Part shown: piece after piece, positions 18,309 to 30,900 of the stretch
Layout of the letters: each line of letters starts with the position of its first letter
How positions within the stretch are numbered: position 1 is the stretch's first letter
From: Leptolyngbya sp. FACHB-8
Lineage (GTDB): Bacteria > Cyanobacteriota > Cyanobacteriia > Elainellales > Elainellaceae
Direction: 5' to 3'
Length of the DNA stretch: 64,000 nucleotides
Assembly (NCBI RefSeq): GCF_014695575.1
Contig: NZ_JACJOO010000089.1
Location: 33,408-97,407 of the forward strand
Position numbers and translations under genes: made by a program
The notes under the pieces: model-generated
What the model was told of the DNA's origin: nothing
The model's database searches: none
Seen by the model: the letters and a program-made list of their open reading frames with translations, nothing else

Positions 18309-18352
18309 GTATGCTCACGCGAACACAAAACAGTCATGTTTCAAACAAATGG

Positions 18353-18400
18353 ATGGGGTGTGATGAAAGGGACATAACTGTCTCTTTCATCACACCCCAT
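18353..18400. repeat. Long near-perfect palindrome upstream of egtB
   Basis: The arms of about 21 bp (ATGGGGTGTGATGAAAG with a one-base bulge, to the complementary CTTTCATCACACCCCAT) enclose a short loop near 18375. It lies in the 470-bp gap between csbD and egtB. A TATAAT box at 18486-18491 further downstream is a possible -10 element for egtB, without a convincing -35. Confidence 0.75.
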
Positions 18401-18639
18401 CTGCATAAGTACAAGTCCGCATGAAGCGACAAGCGCAAGAAGCATAGGTAAGTCCTATCCTAACCACTTAATGACTTTTAGACTATATAATCATCAAGTT
18501 ACTCCTTTAAATAGGCTGTATTTCCCTATCAACCCACGGGATTGTACAAACGCAACACTTGTATTCTTCCTTATAGAACTGGCGGGAACTGTGTTCTCTC
18601 CCTAAGCTATTAAAGACTATTTCCAGGGAACCCCCTACC

Positions 18640-19905
18640 ATGGTTATTCCAAAGTCTCTCGTTCACACGCCAGTTCCTATCGCTCTGGCGGACGCCTATC
18701 CCCAGGTGCGCCGCCTGAGTGAAGCCATCTGCAACCCCCTGGCGATTGAAGATTACGGCATCCAAAGTATGCCTGATGTGAGCCCCCCGAAGTGGCATCT
18801 GGCTCACACCACCTGGTTCTTTGAAACATTTCTACTCGTGCCCCATTTGCCGGGGTATGAGGTGTTTCACCCCCAATATGGCTATCTATTCAACTCCTAC
18901 TATGAGGCAGTGGGGCAGCGTCATCCTCGACCTCAGCGGGGGTTACTGTCTCGCCCCACGGTGGAAGAGGTGTATCGTTACCGGGCCTACGTGGATGATG
19001 GGATGCGATCGCTCCTCAACACACCGCTCAGCCCTGAAGTAAAAGATCTGATTACGCTAGGACTCCACCACGAACAACAACATCAAGAATTACTGCTGAC
19101 GGACATCAAACACATTTTTGCGATTAATCCTCTACGTCCTGCATACCGAACTGATCTGAAGGAGGCCACGCAATCCACAACTCCTTCTAAAGAGTCCTGG
19201 CTGGATTATCCCGGCAACCTCTATGCCATTGGCTTTGAGGGCAATGAGTTTGCCTTTGACAATGAACTGCCCCGGCACCAGGTCTACCTTCAAGACTTTT
19301 GGTTGGCGGCCCATCTCGTCACCAATGGAGAATACCTGGAATTTATTGAGGCTGGGGGATACCAGCAACCGGATCATTGGCTATCGGAGGGCTGGGCAAC
19401 GGTGCAAACGCAGCGCTGGGAAGCCCCCCTCTACTGGGAGAAACGGGATGGTGACTGGTGGATTATGACGTTGGGAGGAATGCGTCCATTAAACCTCAAT
19501 GAGCCTGTTTGCCATGTCAGCTTCTTTGAAGCAGATGCCTACGCTCGCTGGGCCGGAAAACGGCTGCCTACAGAGGCAGAGTGGGAAGTTGCAACGGCAT
19601 CTGTGCCAGTCAAAGGCAACTTTCTTGAAGATGATTACCTCCATCCCATACCCGCTGCTGGTCTAACTCGTCCCGACCAGTTGTTTGGGGATGTGTGGGA
19701 ATGGACGCAGAGCGCCTATCTTCCCTACCCCGGCTTTAAGACCGCACCTGGGGCAGTGGGTGAGTATAACGGCAAGTTTATGTGCAACCAGATTGTGCTG
19801 CGGGGCGGTTCTTGCGTGACGCCTCCAAACCACATTCGTCCCACCTACCGCAATTTCTTCCCGCCCTCAGCTCGCTGGCAATTCAGCGGCTTCCGGTTGG
19901 CATAG
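18640..19905 (+). CDS. egtB: Ergothioneine biosynthesis sulfoxide synthase EgtB
   Basis: At 421 residues it has an N-terminal DinB-like helical domain and a C-terminal formylglycine-generating-enzyme-like fold. EgtB is a non-haem iron oxygenase that joins a thiol donor (gamma-glutamylcysteine or cysteine) to hercynine. Likely iron ligands are H56 (KWHLAHTTWFFET) and the HX3HXE motif, H144 and H148 (LHHEQQHQELLLTD). The C-terminal part shows RLPTEAEWE (about 307), GDVWEWTQSAYLPYPGF (about 350) and LRGGSCVTP ... RNFFPPSARWQFSGFRLA. The thiol donor cannot be read with confidence. The next gene, egtD, starts 53 bp downstream, forming a two-gene pathway unit. Confidence 0.95.
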   Translation: MVIPKSLVHTPVPIALADAYPQVRRLSEAICNPLAIEDYGIQSMPDVSPPKWHLAHTTWFFETFLLVPHLPGYEVFHPQYGYLFNSYYEAVGQRHPRPQRGLLSRPTVEEVYRYRAYVDDGMRSLLNTPLSPEVKDLITLGLHHEQQHQELLLTDIKHIFAINPLRPAYRTDLKEATQSTTPSKESWLDYPGNLYAIGFEGNEFAFDNELPRHQVYLQDFWLAAHLVTNGEYLEFIEAGGYQQPDHWLSEGWATVQTQRWEAPLYWEKRDGDWWIMTLGGMRPLNLNEPVCHVSFFEADAYARWAGKRLPTEAEWEVATASVPVKGNFLEDDYLHPIPAAGLTRPDQLFGDVWEWTQSAYLPYPGFKTAPGAVGEYNGKFMCNQIVLRGGSCVTPPNHIRPTYRNFFPPSARWQFSGFRLA

Positions 19906-19958
19906 CAACAACGAGAGATCCCCCCATTCTCAAACCACTTATTTGGAGACAACATTCA

Positions 19959-20939
19959 ATGGCTGCAATTCTCAATCAGCAAGCCCCCGTTACCCTTTAC
20001 GACTTGCATCCGCCCCTGGAGGATTTTCGAACCGAAGTGTTGCAGGGCTTAAGCCAGCCACAAAAAACACTTTCCCCTAAGTTCCTGTATGACAAGACAG
20101 GTTCGGAGTTGTTTGACGCCATCTGTGAGCTGGATGAGTATTATCTGACCCGTACAGAGATGGCAATTTTGCAAACCAATGCGGCAGAAATCGCCACATT
20201 CATTGGAGATGGTGTGCTGGTCGAATTTGGCAGCGGCAGTAGCCAGAAAGTGAGGCTCTTACTGGATGCCATGCCCCATTTAGAAACCTATGTTGCCCTG
20301 GATATTTCCAAACAACACTTGTATGAATCTTGTGTGCAATTGGTCGGGGCTTATGAAGGATTAGAGGCGATCGCCATCTGCACTGATTACACCCAACCCC
20401 TCCATCTTCCAGAAATTCCGCCTTTGAAAGGCAAGCGTAAGGTTGGTTTTTTCCCCGGTTCTTCCATTGGTAACTTAGAACCTACGGATGTCATTCAGTT
20501 TCTCAAAAATGCGGCCATGATTCTGGAACCCCAGGGAGATTTCCTCATTGGAGTTGACCTGAAAAAGGATAAAGTTATTTTGGAGCCAGCTTATGATGAT
20601 GCAAAAGGTGTCTCAGCCGCGTTTGCATTAAATGTATTGACCCGTATCAACCGTGAGTTGAACGCCAATTTCAACCTGCAAAACTTCTCTTACAAAGCGT
20701 TCTACAATCCCATCGGGCGGATTGAAATGTACATTGTCAGCCTCATCGAGCAAGAGGTTCAAATTGGAGATGCGAGTATTTCTTTCCAGGCGGGTGAGCA
20801 CATTCGCACTGAACATTCTTACAAATACAGCACCGTTGAGTTCCAAGACTTAGCCGCTATGGCAGGATTCCAGACGAAATGTGTTTGGACTGATCCCGAT
20901 CAACTTTTTAGCCTGCATTATTTACACTCCGTTGCCTAG
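19959..20939 (+). CDS. egtD: L-histidine N-alpha-methyltransferase EgtD
   Basis: This 326-residue SAM-dependent methyltransferase (Methyltransf_33 family) trimethylates histidine to hercynine, the substrate of EgtB. Motifs: the N-terminal KTLSPKFLYDKTGSELFDAI, YYLTRTE (about 62), the SAM loop VEFGSGSSQK (about 88), LDISKQHL, GFFPGSSIGN (about 165), and the C-terminal IRTEHSYKYS (about 285) and GF-W-DP ending. The frame is open further upstream, overlapping egtB, but the ATG at 19959 with GGAG about 11 nt upstream gives the family's normal length and a sensible 53-bp spacing. Confidence 0.95.
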   Translation: MAAILNQQAPVTLYDLHPPLEDFRTEVLQGLSQPQKTLSPKFLYDKTGSELFDAICELDEYYLTRTEMAILQTNAAEIATFIGDGVLVEFGSGSSQKVRLLLDAMPHLETYVALDISKQHLYESCVQLVGAYEGLEAIAICTDYTQPLHLPEIPPLKGKRKVGFFPGSSIGNLEPTDVIQFLKNAAMILEPQGDFLIGVDLKKDKVILEPAYDDAKGVSAAFALNVLTRINRELNANFNLQNFSYKAFYNPIGRIEMYIVSLIEQEVQIGDASISFQAGEHIRTEHSYKYSTVEFQDLAAMAGFQTKCVWTDPDQLFSLHYLHSVA

Positions 20940-20962
20940 GAAAAGTTAACGCTGAGTGCCCG

Positions 20963-21074
20963 TGAGATCCCCCGGCTCTTTCCCAAAGAAAAGCTAAAGT
21001 CGTAAAACGGCTTTTATACCACAGCAAAGCCATCTCTCCAATCCCGCGTCAAACGCGGGATTCAGGGGATCTCA
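20963..21074. repeat. Inverted repeat with inner hairpin after egtD
   Basis: The outer arms TGAGATCCCC (20963-20972) and GGGGATCTCA (21065-21074) enclose a perfect hairpin AATCCCGCGT-CAA-ACGCGGGATT (21040-21062). It begins 24 bp past the egtD stop, so it may terminate the egtBD transcript, but no T tract follows. The overall shape is that of a small palindromic element. Confidence 0.65.
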
Positions 21075-21921
21075 TTTGCCCCACAGCGAAAAACCTGGTT
21101 TTTATGAGGTAGTTTTATTTTTTGTCCTGCACTGAGCAACCCAATATGAAGCTGCTCTGTCAGCTTCATATAGAAACGGTATTGGGTCGGCCACTGCATA
21201 GTTTGGTAGAAATGTCATACTCAAAATTAAGGTTTTACAGAAAATTTATTGCTTCCAAGAAACAGAGAAGTATTCAAGCTTTGTACGTAAAGTCTCTGTA
21301 ATTACCCGTTAAACTTTTGAGCTACCTCTGTCTTTAGACTTAAATATACGAATATAGTCGAGGAGAGGCTAGTTTTGAGGTCAGTCAATTTACCGATGGT
21401 TGAACCATAGAAGCGTAGTTCTCTTTCCGCCCGAAGGATAAAATCGGTATTATTGCGCTGTCAAGCCGCCGATTGGGTGCCCACTAGGGCCGTCTACTGA
21501 GAAGGTGTTTGAAACTGCATTCCCGTCAGGATATTTACTGCTCCTGCATCTCGATTCCAGTTTCAACTACCTTCCTGGCAGTTGGTCCCTCAAGTTCAAG
21601 TTCAGTCTCGTGAGCATCATCGTGTTATTCAGTCAACTCAACCACCCGAACAGTTACTCCTGTTTCAAAAGCTGTTTATACAGTTTCCTGAAGCCCTCAT
21701 CGTACAAAGCTTTGTTGGCCCAAGCAACGGCTTAACCATTTGATTGGGTAGGCATCCTACCTCATTCCACTCATTGAGCTCCTCCTTAGAGCGCTGATGC
21801 TCGTATCTTGCTTTTGGCGATACGGCAATTTTTCCATGCCAAACCTCCGAAAGAAGGTTTGGTTTGCAGCAGAAACTTCCTGAAGTCCTAAACCACTATC
21901 GTTCCCGAAATCCCCCTTTCT
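21075..21921. other. Long leader region upstream of the giant adhesin gene
   Basis: These 847 bp show no supported gene. A 76-codon frame at 21505-21735 lacks composition typical of a protein and is judged spurious. The AT-rich stretch 21230-21360 is the likeliest promoter area for the giant gene; no confident -35/-10 pair was picked. There is no tRNA or riboswitch fold that I recognise. Confidence 0.4.
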
Positions 21922-24900
21922 ATGTCTATAAAACTCATTTCTACTTCCAATCAAGCTCTGACCACTTTCTTTGGGGCTTCCACCAGTCGATCTGAGTACC
22001 AAACTTCTGAGCAATTAGCCGTTATTGATGCTCGGATTGCTGACTTACCAATTTTGCTCGAAGCGATCAGGAAAGGGGTTGCAACGTACGTTGTCGGGCC
22101 AGAAGAAGATGCACTCCTTCAAATCACCCGATTACTCTCGGAAACTGGAGCAAAGCATCTGGCACTGGTGGCTCACGGAGAACCCGGTGTCGTACATTTG
22201 GGAGGCGAGGCGATCGCACTAGATCAGTTAAAGCGGCGATCGGCTCTACTTCAGGAATGGAGTCTCGAAACCATCAGCCTCTATAGCTGCAACGTTGCCC
22301 AGGATGAGCGCTTCATCTCAGAACTGGAGCAGTTGACTGGCGCTAGGGTATTTGGGGCGATCGGAAAGGTCGGTTCTGCGGCTCAAGGTGGAAGCTGGAA
22401 TATCGAGGAAAAGCCTGCTAAGTCATTTCTTGATCTGGGAGCCATAGCCGCTTATCAACATACTTTAGCGTTCAGTAATGTAAGCATCTCTGGCGCTGGT
22501 CCTGATAACATCTTCAACGCAACTGAGGCACAGAGCGTTACCATTTCTGGCAACCTCAGTCTGAATACTGGTAATGGGCAAGATCCTCAAGAAGATGTTT
22601 TAGTCGGCATCTACACAACTAGTGGAACACTACTGTATTGGATGATTGTTAATAATCTTTCCAATACTGCAACTTCTTTCACTACAAGCTTAAACCTCAA
22701 GCAAGCTATAGGTTCTTACGAAGGTGGCCTGAACTTTCGCTTTTGGCAAGGAACTTATGGGGGAAATGGAAGTTTAGCTTCCCCAAACTATACCAACGGT
22801 GCTACGCAAAGTTTACCGAATGAGACCGTTTTTGATGTTGTTCCTGCTGCTAATGGTCAAGGAAATAGAGGGCCTGCTGACAACGGCAATGCCAACAGTA
22901 TTAGTACGCTTCCCAGCTTTTCAGTTAATACCGTTGCTCCAAGCACTGCCGCAATTAATGCTATTACCTCTCTTAGCAGTGATACGGGCACCACAGGTGA
23001 CTTTATTACAAATGCTGCTACCCAGAATGTTCAAGGTACCTTCACAGGCTCTCTTGCTGCGGGTGAATCTATTCAAGTCTCTGCTAATGGTGGCGTCACT
23101 TGGATAACAGCAACAACTAGCGGGCAAACATGGACAGCCAGTAACGTTACGCTTGTATCTGGAACCAACACCCTACAGACCCGTGTAATCAATAGTGCTG
23201 GCAATACAACGAGTGGTGCAACGCGGTCTTATACCCTCGACACAACCGCTCCCACGGTTACTATCGCTAGCAATAGAACAACGTTCAGGGCAGGCGAGAC
23301 AGCAACGGTTACCTTTACCTTTTCAGAAGCGCCGGTTGGTTTTGATGCGACCGACATTGCTGTTTCAGGGGGAACCATCACGGGGTTAACCGCCACTGCG
23401 AATCCTCTGGTTTATACCGCTACCTTCACCCCCACCGCCAACACAAATAGCCTCAGCGGCTCGATCTCAGTCGCATCAGGACGTTTCACAGATACCGCTG
23501 CCAACAGTAACACAGTCAGTAATACCCTCCCCATCACTGGCGACACATTAGCTCCCCTAGTCCCCACATTAAGCCTGACTACCGATTCCGGTACCGCTGG
23601 TGATAACATCACCAGCTCCGGGGTGATCAGCGTTGCAGGGCTGGAGAACGGTTCCACGCGCCAGTACAGCACGGACAATGGGCAAAACTGGACGACCTTT
23701 ACGGGCACCAGCTTCACCCTCACCGGTGATGGAACAAAGGCTGTCCTCGTTCGTCAAACTGATGCTGCAGGAAACACTTCCACCTCCAACGCCTTCAATT
23801 TCACGCTTGATACGACTGCACTGGCTCCGGGTGTTGCTTTAAACAACGATACAGGTAGCTCGAATACTGACCGAGTCACCAGCAATGGTGCCCTTGCCAT
23901 CACAGCGGAAAATGGTGCCACGACTCAGTACAGCACTAACGGGGGAACAACCTGGACCAATTCTTTTACACCAGTGGAAGGGAGTAACACTGTCCAGGTG
24001 CGCCAAGTTGACGTAGCAGGCAATACCTCTGCAGCCGCCACTTTTACCTTCACGCTGGATACAGGTGCCGTTGCTCCAGGCGTTGCGCTCACCAGCGACA
24101 CTGGCAGTTCCAACACAGACAGAGTTACCAGCAATGGTGCGCTGACGATCAGTGCCGAGACAGGAGCCACAATTCAGTACAGCACCAACGGAGGTACGAG
24201 CTGGAGTAATTCCTTTACACCAGTGGAAGGCAGCAACACCATCCAGGTGCGTCAGATTGATGTAGCAGGCAATACCTCTGCAGCTACCACCTTTACCTTC
24301 ACCCTGGATACAGGTGCCGTTGCTCCGGGTGTGGCTTTAGCCAACGACACGGGTACCTCCAACAGCGACAGAATCACCAGCAATGGCGTGCTGACGATCA
24401 GTACCGAGAGTGGGGCCACGATTCAATACAGCACTAACGGTGGCACTGCTTGGACCAATTCCTTCACGCCTGTGGAAGGCAGCAACACGGTTCAGGTACG
24501 GCAAATTGATACCGCAGGTAACATCTCTGCGGCTACCCCCTTCACGTTCACGTTGGATACAGGTGCCGCAGCACCCGGTGTTGCATTGACCAGCGATACG
24601 GGTACTTCTAGTAGCGATCGCATTACCCGCAACGGTGCCCTCAGCATCAGCGCTGAGAGTGGCGCTACCGTTCAATACAGCACCAACGGGGGCACCACTT
24701 GGACGAATACCTTCACACCCGTGGAAGGTAGCAACACGGTCTTGGTACGGCAAATTGATACCGCAGGTAATACTTCTCCGACTAGCACCTTTGCCTTCAC
24801 CCTGGATACCACGGCACCTGTCAACCCAACAATCAATGTGATTGCTGGCGATAACATCGTTAATGCAGCGGAAGCAAATGCTGGATTTGTCCTCACCGGT

Positions 24901-27900
24901 ACGACTGAAGCAGGGTCTACCGTAACCCTCAATTTCTTAGGAATTAATCGCACTGCCACAGTAACGGGTAACACCTGGAGCTACGCCGTTACTGGTAGCG
25001 ATAGTACCCTTCTAGCCAGCCTTCAGGGCCCAGGCAGAACGGTTGTTGTGACGGCAACAGATGTAGCTGGAAATACTACGTCTATTACTTCACAGCCCTT
25101 TACAATCGATACCCTTGCACCCGTAGCTCCTGGGGTTGCACTTAGCAGCGACACTGGCAACTCTAATACAGATAGAGTCACCAGTAATGGGGCCCTCTCG
25201 ATTACGGCAGAAAATGGGGCCACCATTCAATACAGCACGAACGGTAGCTCTACCTGGGCAACCACCTTTACTCCCGTTGAGGGCAACAACACCGTCCAGG
25301 TGCGCCAAATTGATGTGGCGGGTAATACCTCCCCGGCTACCACGTTCAACTTCACCCTCGATACCACTGCTGCAGCTCCAGGTGTTGCGCTCACCAGCGA
25401 CACTGGCAGCTCCAACACTGACCGCGTTACCAGCAACGGAGCGTTAACTGTCAGCGCTGAGAATGGTGCGACGATTCAGTACAGCGCAGACGGAGGCAGC
25501 AACTGGAGCAACTCCTTTAACGCCGTAGAAGGTAACAATACCGTTCAGGTGCGCCAGATTGATGCTGCGGGTAACACCTCGTCTGCCACCACCTTCACCT
25601 TTACACTGGATACCGGTGCGCTGGCTCCCGGTGTTGCCCTGGCTAATGACACGGGAAGCTCCAGTACCGACCGAATCACCAACAATGGGGCCCTATCCGT
25701 TGCTACAGAAACTGGAGCCACCGTTGAATACAGCACAGATGGTGGCAATACCTGGATCACATCCTTCACCCCAGCCGAGGGGAGCAACACCGTCCAGGTA
25801 CGCCAAGTTGACGGGGCGGGCAATACGTCTCCTGCCACCACTTTCACCTTTACATTAGACACCATTGCGGCCGCTCCGGGGGTCGCACTCACCAATGATA
25901 CGGGAAGCTCCAGTACTGACAGAGTCACCAGCAACGGTGCCCTCTCGGTTACAGCGGAAACTGGAGCCACGATTCAGTACAGCATTGATGGTGGCAATAC
26001 CTGGACACCCTCCTTCACCCCGATTGAAGGAAGTAACACAGTTCAAGTACGGCAGGTTGATGTCGCTGGCAACACCTCCGCAGCTACGACTTACACCTTC
26101 ACCCTGGATACGGGCGTCTTGGCCCCAGGCGTTGCCCTTGCTAACGACACTGGCAGTTCCGACAGCGATCGCATCACCAACAATGGTGCATTAACTATCG
26201 CAGCGGAAAACGGTGCAACGGTTCAATACAGCATAGACGGTGGCACCAACTGGACGACCTCCTTCACCCCCGTGGAGGGCAACAACACGGTTCAGGTGCG
26301 GCAGATTGATGTGGCTGGCAACACTTCGGCGGCCACAACCTTCACGTTTGTGTTGGATACAGGCGTTATTGCTCCCAGTGTTGCACTCACCACGGATACT
26401 GGAAGCTCCAGCACTGACCGAATCACCAGCAATGGTGCGCTGTCCATCACGGCAGAGCCAGGAGCCACGATCCAGTACAGCACCAACGGAGGCACGACCT
26501 GGACAAACTCCTTCATTGCCGTTGAAGGTAACAATACGGTTCAGGTGCGCCAAATTGATGTTGCTGGCAATACTTCTGCGGCCACGACCTTCACCTTTGT
26601 GTTGGATACAGGGGCGATCGCTCCTAGCGTTGCCCTAACTAGCGATACCGGAAACTCCAATACGGACCGAATTACGAACAACGATGCACTAACCGTTGTG
26701 GCAGAAAACGGCGCCACAATTCAATACAGCACTAATGGGGGCAACACCTGGAGCAATACCTTCATCCCAGTTGAAGGTAACAACACCGTTCAGGTGCGTC
26801 AGATTGATGGGGCCGGTAACACCTCCCCGGCTACTACCTTTACCTTTACCCTCGACACAACAGTTGTGGCTCCGGGTGTTGCTCTTAGCAATGACACAGG
26901 CCCGTCAAACACTGACAGAGTCACTAGCAATGGTGCGCTGAGTATCACAGCAGAAAATGGTGCCACAATTCCATACAGCACCGATGGTGGAAACGGTTGG
27001 AGCAATACCTTCACTCCAGTTGAAGGCAGCAACACAGTCCAAGTACGCCAGATTGACATAGCTGGGAATACCTCTGCTGCCACTAGCTTTACCTTCACTC
27101 TAGATACAGGTGTGGTTGCTCCAGGTGTTGCTTTGAGCAATGATACTGGCAGTTCTAACACCGACCGAATTACCAACAATGGTGCCCTCTCTATTACAGC
27201 GGAAGATGGTGCCACAATTCAATACAGTACCGATGGTGGCACAACTTGGTCACCTACCTTCACAGCAGTTGAAGGGAACAACACAGTTCAGGTGCGTCAG
27301 ATTGATGTCGCCGGTAACACTTCTCCTGCTACCACTCTTACCTTCACCCTCGACACAACGGTTGTGGCTCCGGGTGTCGCTCTTAGCAATGATACAGGTC
27401 CGTCAAATACAGACAGAGTTACTAGCAATGGTGCGCTGAATATTACAGCAGAAAATGGCGCCACGATTCAATACAGCACCGATGGTGGAAACAACTGGGC
27501 CACCTCCTTCACTCCGGTTGAGGGCAACAATACCGTTCAGGTACGGCAGGTTGACGTAGCCGGTAACACTTCTCCTGCCACTAGTTTCACCTTCACCTTA
27601 GATACAGGTGTGGTTGCTCCGGGTGTTGCTTTGAGCAATGACACTGGCAGCTCCAACACTGACCGAATTACCAACAATGGTGCCCTCTCTGTTACAGCAG
27701 AGGATGGTGCCACAATTCAATACAGTACCGATGGTGGTACGACCTGGACACCTACCTTTACTCCTGTTGAAGGTAGCAACACAGTTCAGGTGCGCCAGAT
27801 TGATGTCGCCGGTAACACTTCTCCTGCTACCACCTTTACCTTCACCCTTGATACAACTGTTGCGGCTCCAGGTGTTGCTCTTAGCAATGACACAGGCCCG

Positions 27901-30900
27901 TCAAATACCGACAGAGCCACCAGTAATGGTGCCCTCTCTGTTACAGCGGAAAATGGCACCACGATTCAATACAGCACCGACGGTGGCACGACCTGGACAC
28001 CTACCTTCACAGCAGTTGAAGGCAGCAACATAGTCCAAGTGCGACAAGTTGATGTCGCGGGTAATACTTCTGCTTCCACTAGTTTCACCTTTACCTTGGA
28101 TACAGGTGTTGTTGCTCCCAGTGTTGCTTTAACCAGTGATACTGGCAGCTCCACCACCGACCGAATCACCAATAATGGTGCCCTCTCTGTTACACCGGAG
28201 ACCGGTGCTACTGTTCAATACAGCACCGATGGTGGAAATAATTGGACACCCTCCTTCACTCCGGTTGAAGGCAGCAACACAGTTCAGGTGCGACAGATTG
28301 ATGTCGCCGGTAACACTTCTCCTGCTACCACCTTTAACTTCACCCTCGACACAACTGTTGCGGCTCCGGGTGTCGCTCTTAGCAATGATACAGGTCCGTC
28401 AAATACCGACAGAGTTACTAGCAATGGTGCGCTGAATATTACAGCAGAAAATGGCGCTACGATTCAATACAGCACCGATGGTGGAAACAACTGGGCCACC
28501 TCCTTCACTCCGGTTGAGGGCAACAATACCGTTCAGGTACGGCAGGTTGACGTAGCCGGTAACACTTCTACTGCCACTAGTTTCACCTTCACTTTAGATA
28601 CAGGTGTCGTTGCTCCGGGCGTTGCTTTAACCAGTGATACTGGCAGTTCCACCACTGACCGAATTACTAATAATGGGGCCCTCTCTGTTACAGCGGAGGA
28701 TGGTGCCACAATTCAATACAGTACCGATGGTGGTACGACCTGGACACCTTCCTTTACTCCTGTTGAAGGTAGCAATACAGTTCAGGTGCGACAGGTTGAT
28801 GTCGCGGGTAACGTCTCCACAGCTACCACCTTTAACTTCACCCTTGATACAGCCGTTGTTGCTCCAGGTGTTGCTCTTAGCGATGACACAGGTCCTTCAA
28901 ACACTGACAGAATCACCAGCAATGGTGCGCTAAGCATCACCGCGGAAAATGGCGCAACGATTCAATACAGCACCGATGGTGGAAATAATTGGACCACTTC
29001 CTTTACTCCGGTTGAAGGCAACAACACGGTTCAGGTGCGACAGGTTGATGTCGCGGGTAACGTCTCCACAGCTACTACCTTCAATTTCACCCTGGATGCC
29101 GGTGTTGTCGCTCCAGTGGTTGCGTTGGCTAGTGATACTGGTATCTCTAGCAGCGATCGCATCACCAACAATGGTGCATTAAGCATCACGGCAGAAAATG
29201 GCGCCACAATTCAATACAGCACCGATGGCGGAAGCACCTGGGGTACCTCCTTTGCTCCAGGTGAAGGCACTAACACCATTCAGGTGCGCCAAATTGATGT
29301 AGCTGGCAACATTTCTCCTGCTGCTAGCTTCACCTTCGTCCTCGATACAATAGTTGCCGCTCCGGGAATTGCGTTGGCCAATGACACAGGCACATCCAAT
29401 ACCGATAGGGTGACTAGTGACGCTGCACTTGCTATTACGGCAGAGAGTGGGGCCACAATTCAGTACAGCATCGATGGTGGCACAAACTGGACAACGAATT
29501 TCACCCCCGTTGAGGGCAACAACACGGTTCAAGTGCGCCAGATTGATGTGGCGGGTAATACGTCCACGGCCACGACCTTTACCTTCACGCTGGATACGGG
29601 TGCTGTGGCTCCGGGTGTTGCTTTAGTTAGCGACACGGGTAGTTCCAATACTGACAGAATTACGAACAGCGGTGCCCTGGCTATCAGTGCAGAAACCGGT
29701 GCGACGATCCAGTACAGCACCAACGGGGGCACAACCTGGACAAACTCCTTTACGCCGGTCGAAGGTAACAACACGGTTCAAGTGCGCCAGATTGATGCAA
29801 CGGGTAATATTTCTGCTCCAACGACCTTTAGCTTTACTCTGGATACGGTTGCAGCCGCTCCGGGTGTTGCACTGGCGAACGACACTGGCCCATCCAATGC
29901 TGACAGAGTGACCAGCGATGGCACCCTGACTATTGCTGCTGAACCAGGAGCGACCATCCAGTACAGCACCAACGGGGGGACGACCTGGACAAACTCCTTT
30001 ACCCCAATTGAAGGCAACAATACCGTTCTAGTGCGGCAGGTTGATATTGCGGGTAATACCTCTGCCACCAATAGCTTTACCTTTACGCTGGATACGGGTG
30101 TTGTGGCTCCGGGTATTGATTTGAATAGTGATACCGGTAGCTCCAATACCGACAGAATCACGAGCAATGGTGCACTGTCCATTACGACAGAGACAGGTGC
30201 CACCGTCGAGTACAGCACGAATGGGGGGACGACCTGGACAAACACCTTTACACCCGTGGAAGGCAGTAATACCGTTCTGGTACGGCAGACCGATACATCT
30301 GGTAATACTTCTACGGCTACGAGCTTCACCTTTACCCTTGATACAACGGTGGCTGCTCCTGGGGTTGCGCTGACCAATGACACCGGCCCCTCTAATACCG
30401 ACCGAGTGACGGGTGATGGTGCGTTGGCGATCGCCGCTGAAAATGGTGCCACGATTCAATACAGCACCAATGGTGGCTCTACCTGGAGCAATGCCTTCAC
30501 ACCAGTAGAAGGCAGTAACACCGTTCAGGTGCGGCAGATTGATGTCGCGGGTAACACCTCTGCGGCTACCATCTTCACATTCACCCTGGATACAGGAGTA
30601 GTGGCTCCGGGTGTTGCTTTGAGCAATGACACTGGAAGTTCTAATACCGACCGAATCACGAACAATGGCGCGCTGACTATTACGGCGGAGCCGGGAGCGG
30701 CTGTTCAATACAGCATCAACGGCGGCACGACCTGGACAAATTCTTTCACTCCTGTTGAAGGAAGCAACACGGTTCAGGTGCGGCAGATTGATGAATCTGG
30801 CAACATCTCTCCTGCTGCTAGCTTGAACTTTACCCTTGATACGATCGCAATCGCTCCGGGTGTTGCGCTGACTAATGACACGGGACTATCCAATAACGAT

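Noticed and set aside
19782..19958. Upstream extension of EgtD overlapping EgtB
   Set aside because: It would add 59 unrelated residues read from egtB in another frame; the ATG at 19959 gives normal family length.
21505..21735. 76-codon ORF upstream of the giant gene
   Set aside because: Composition (Ser/Leu/Phe/Tyr-rich, no domain) and lack of initiation signal suggest chance.
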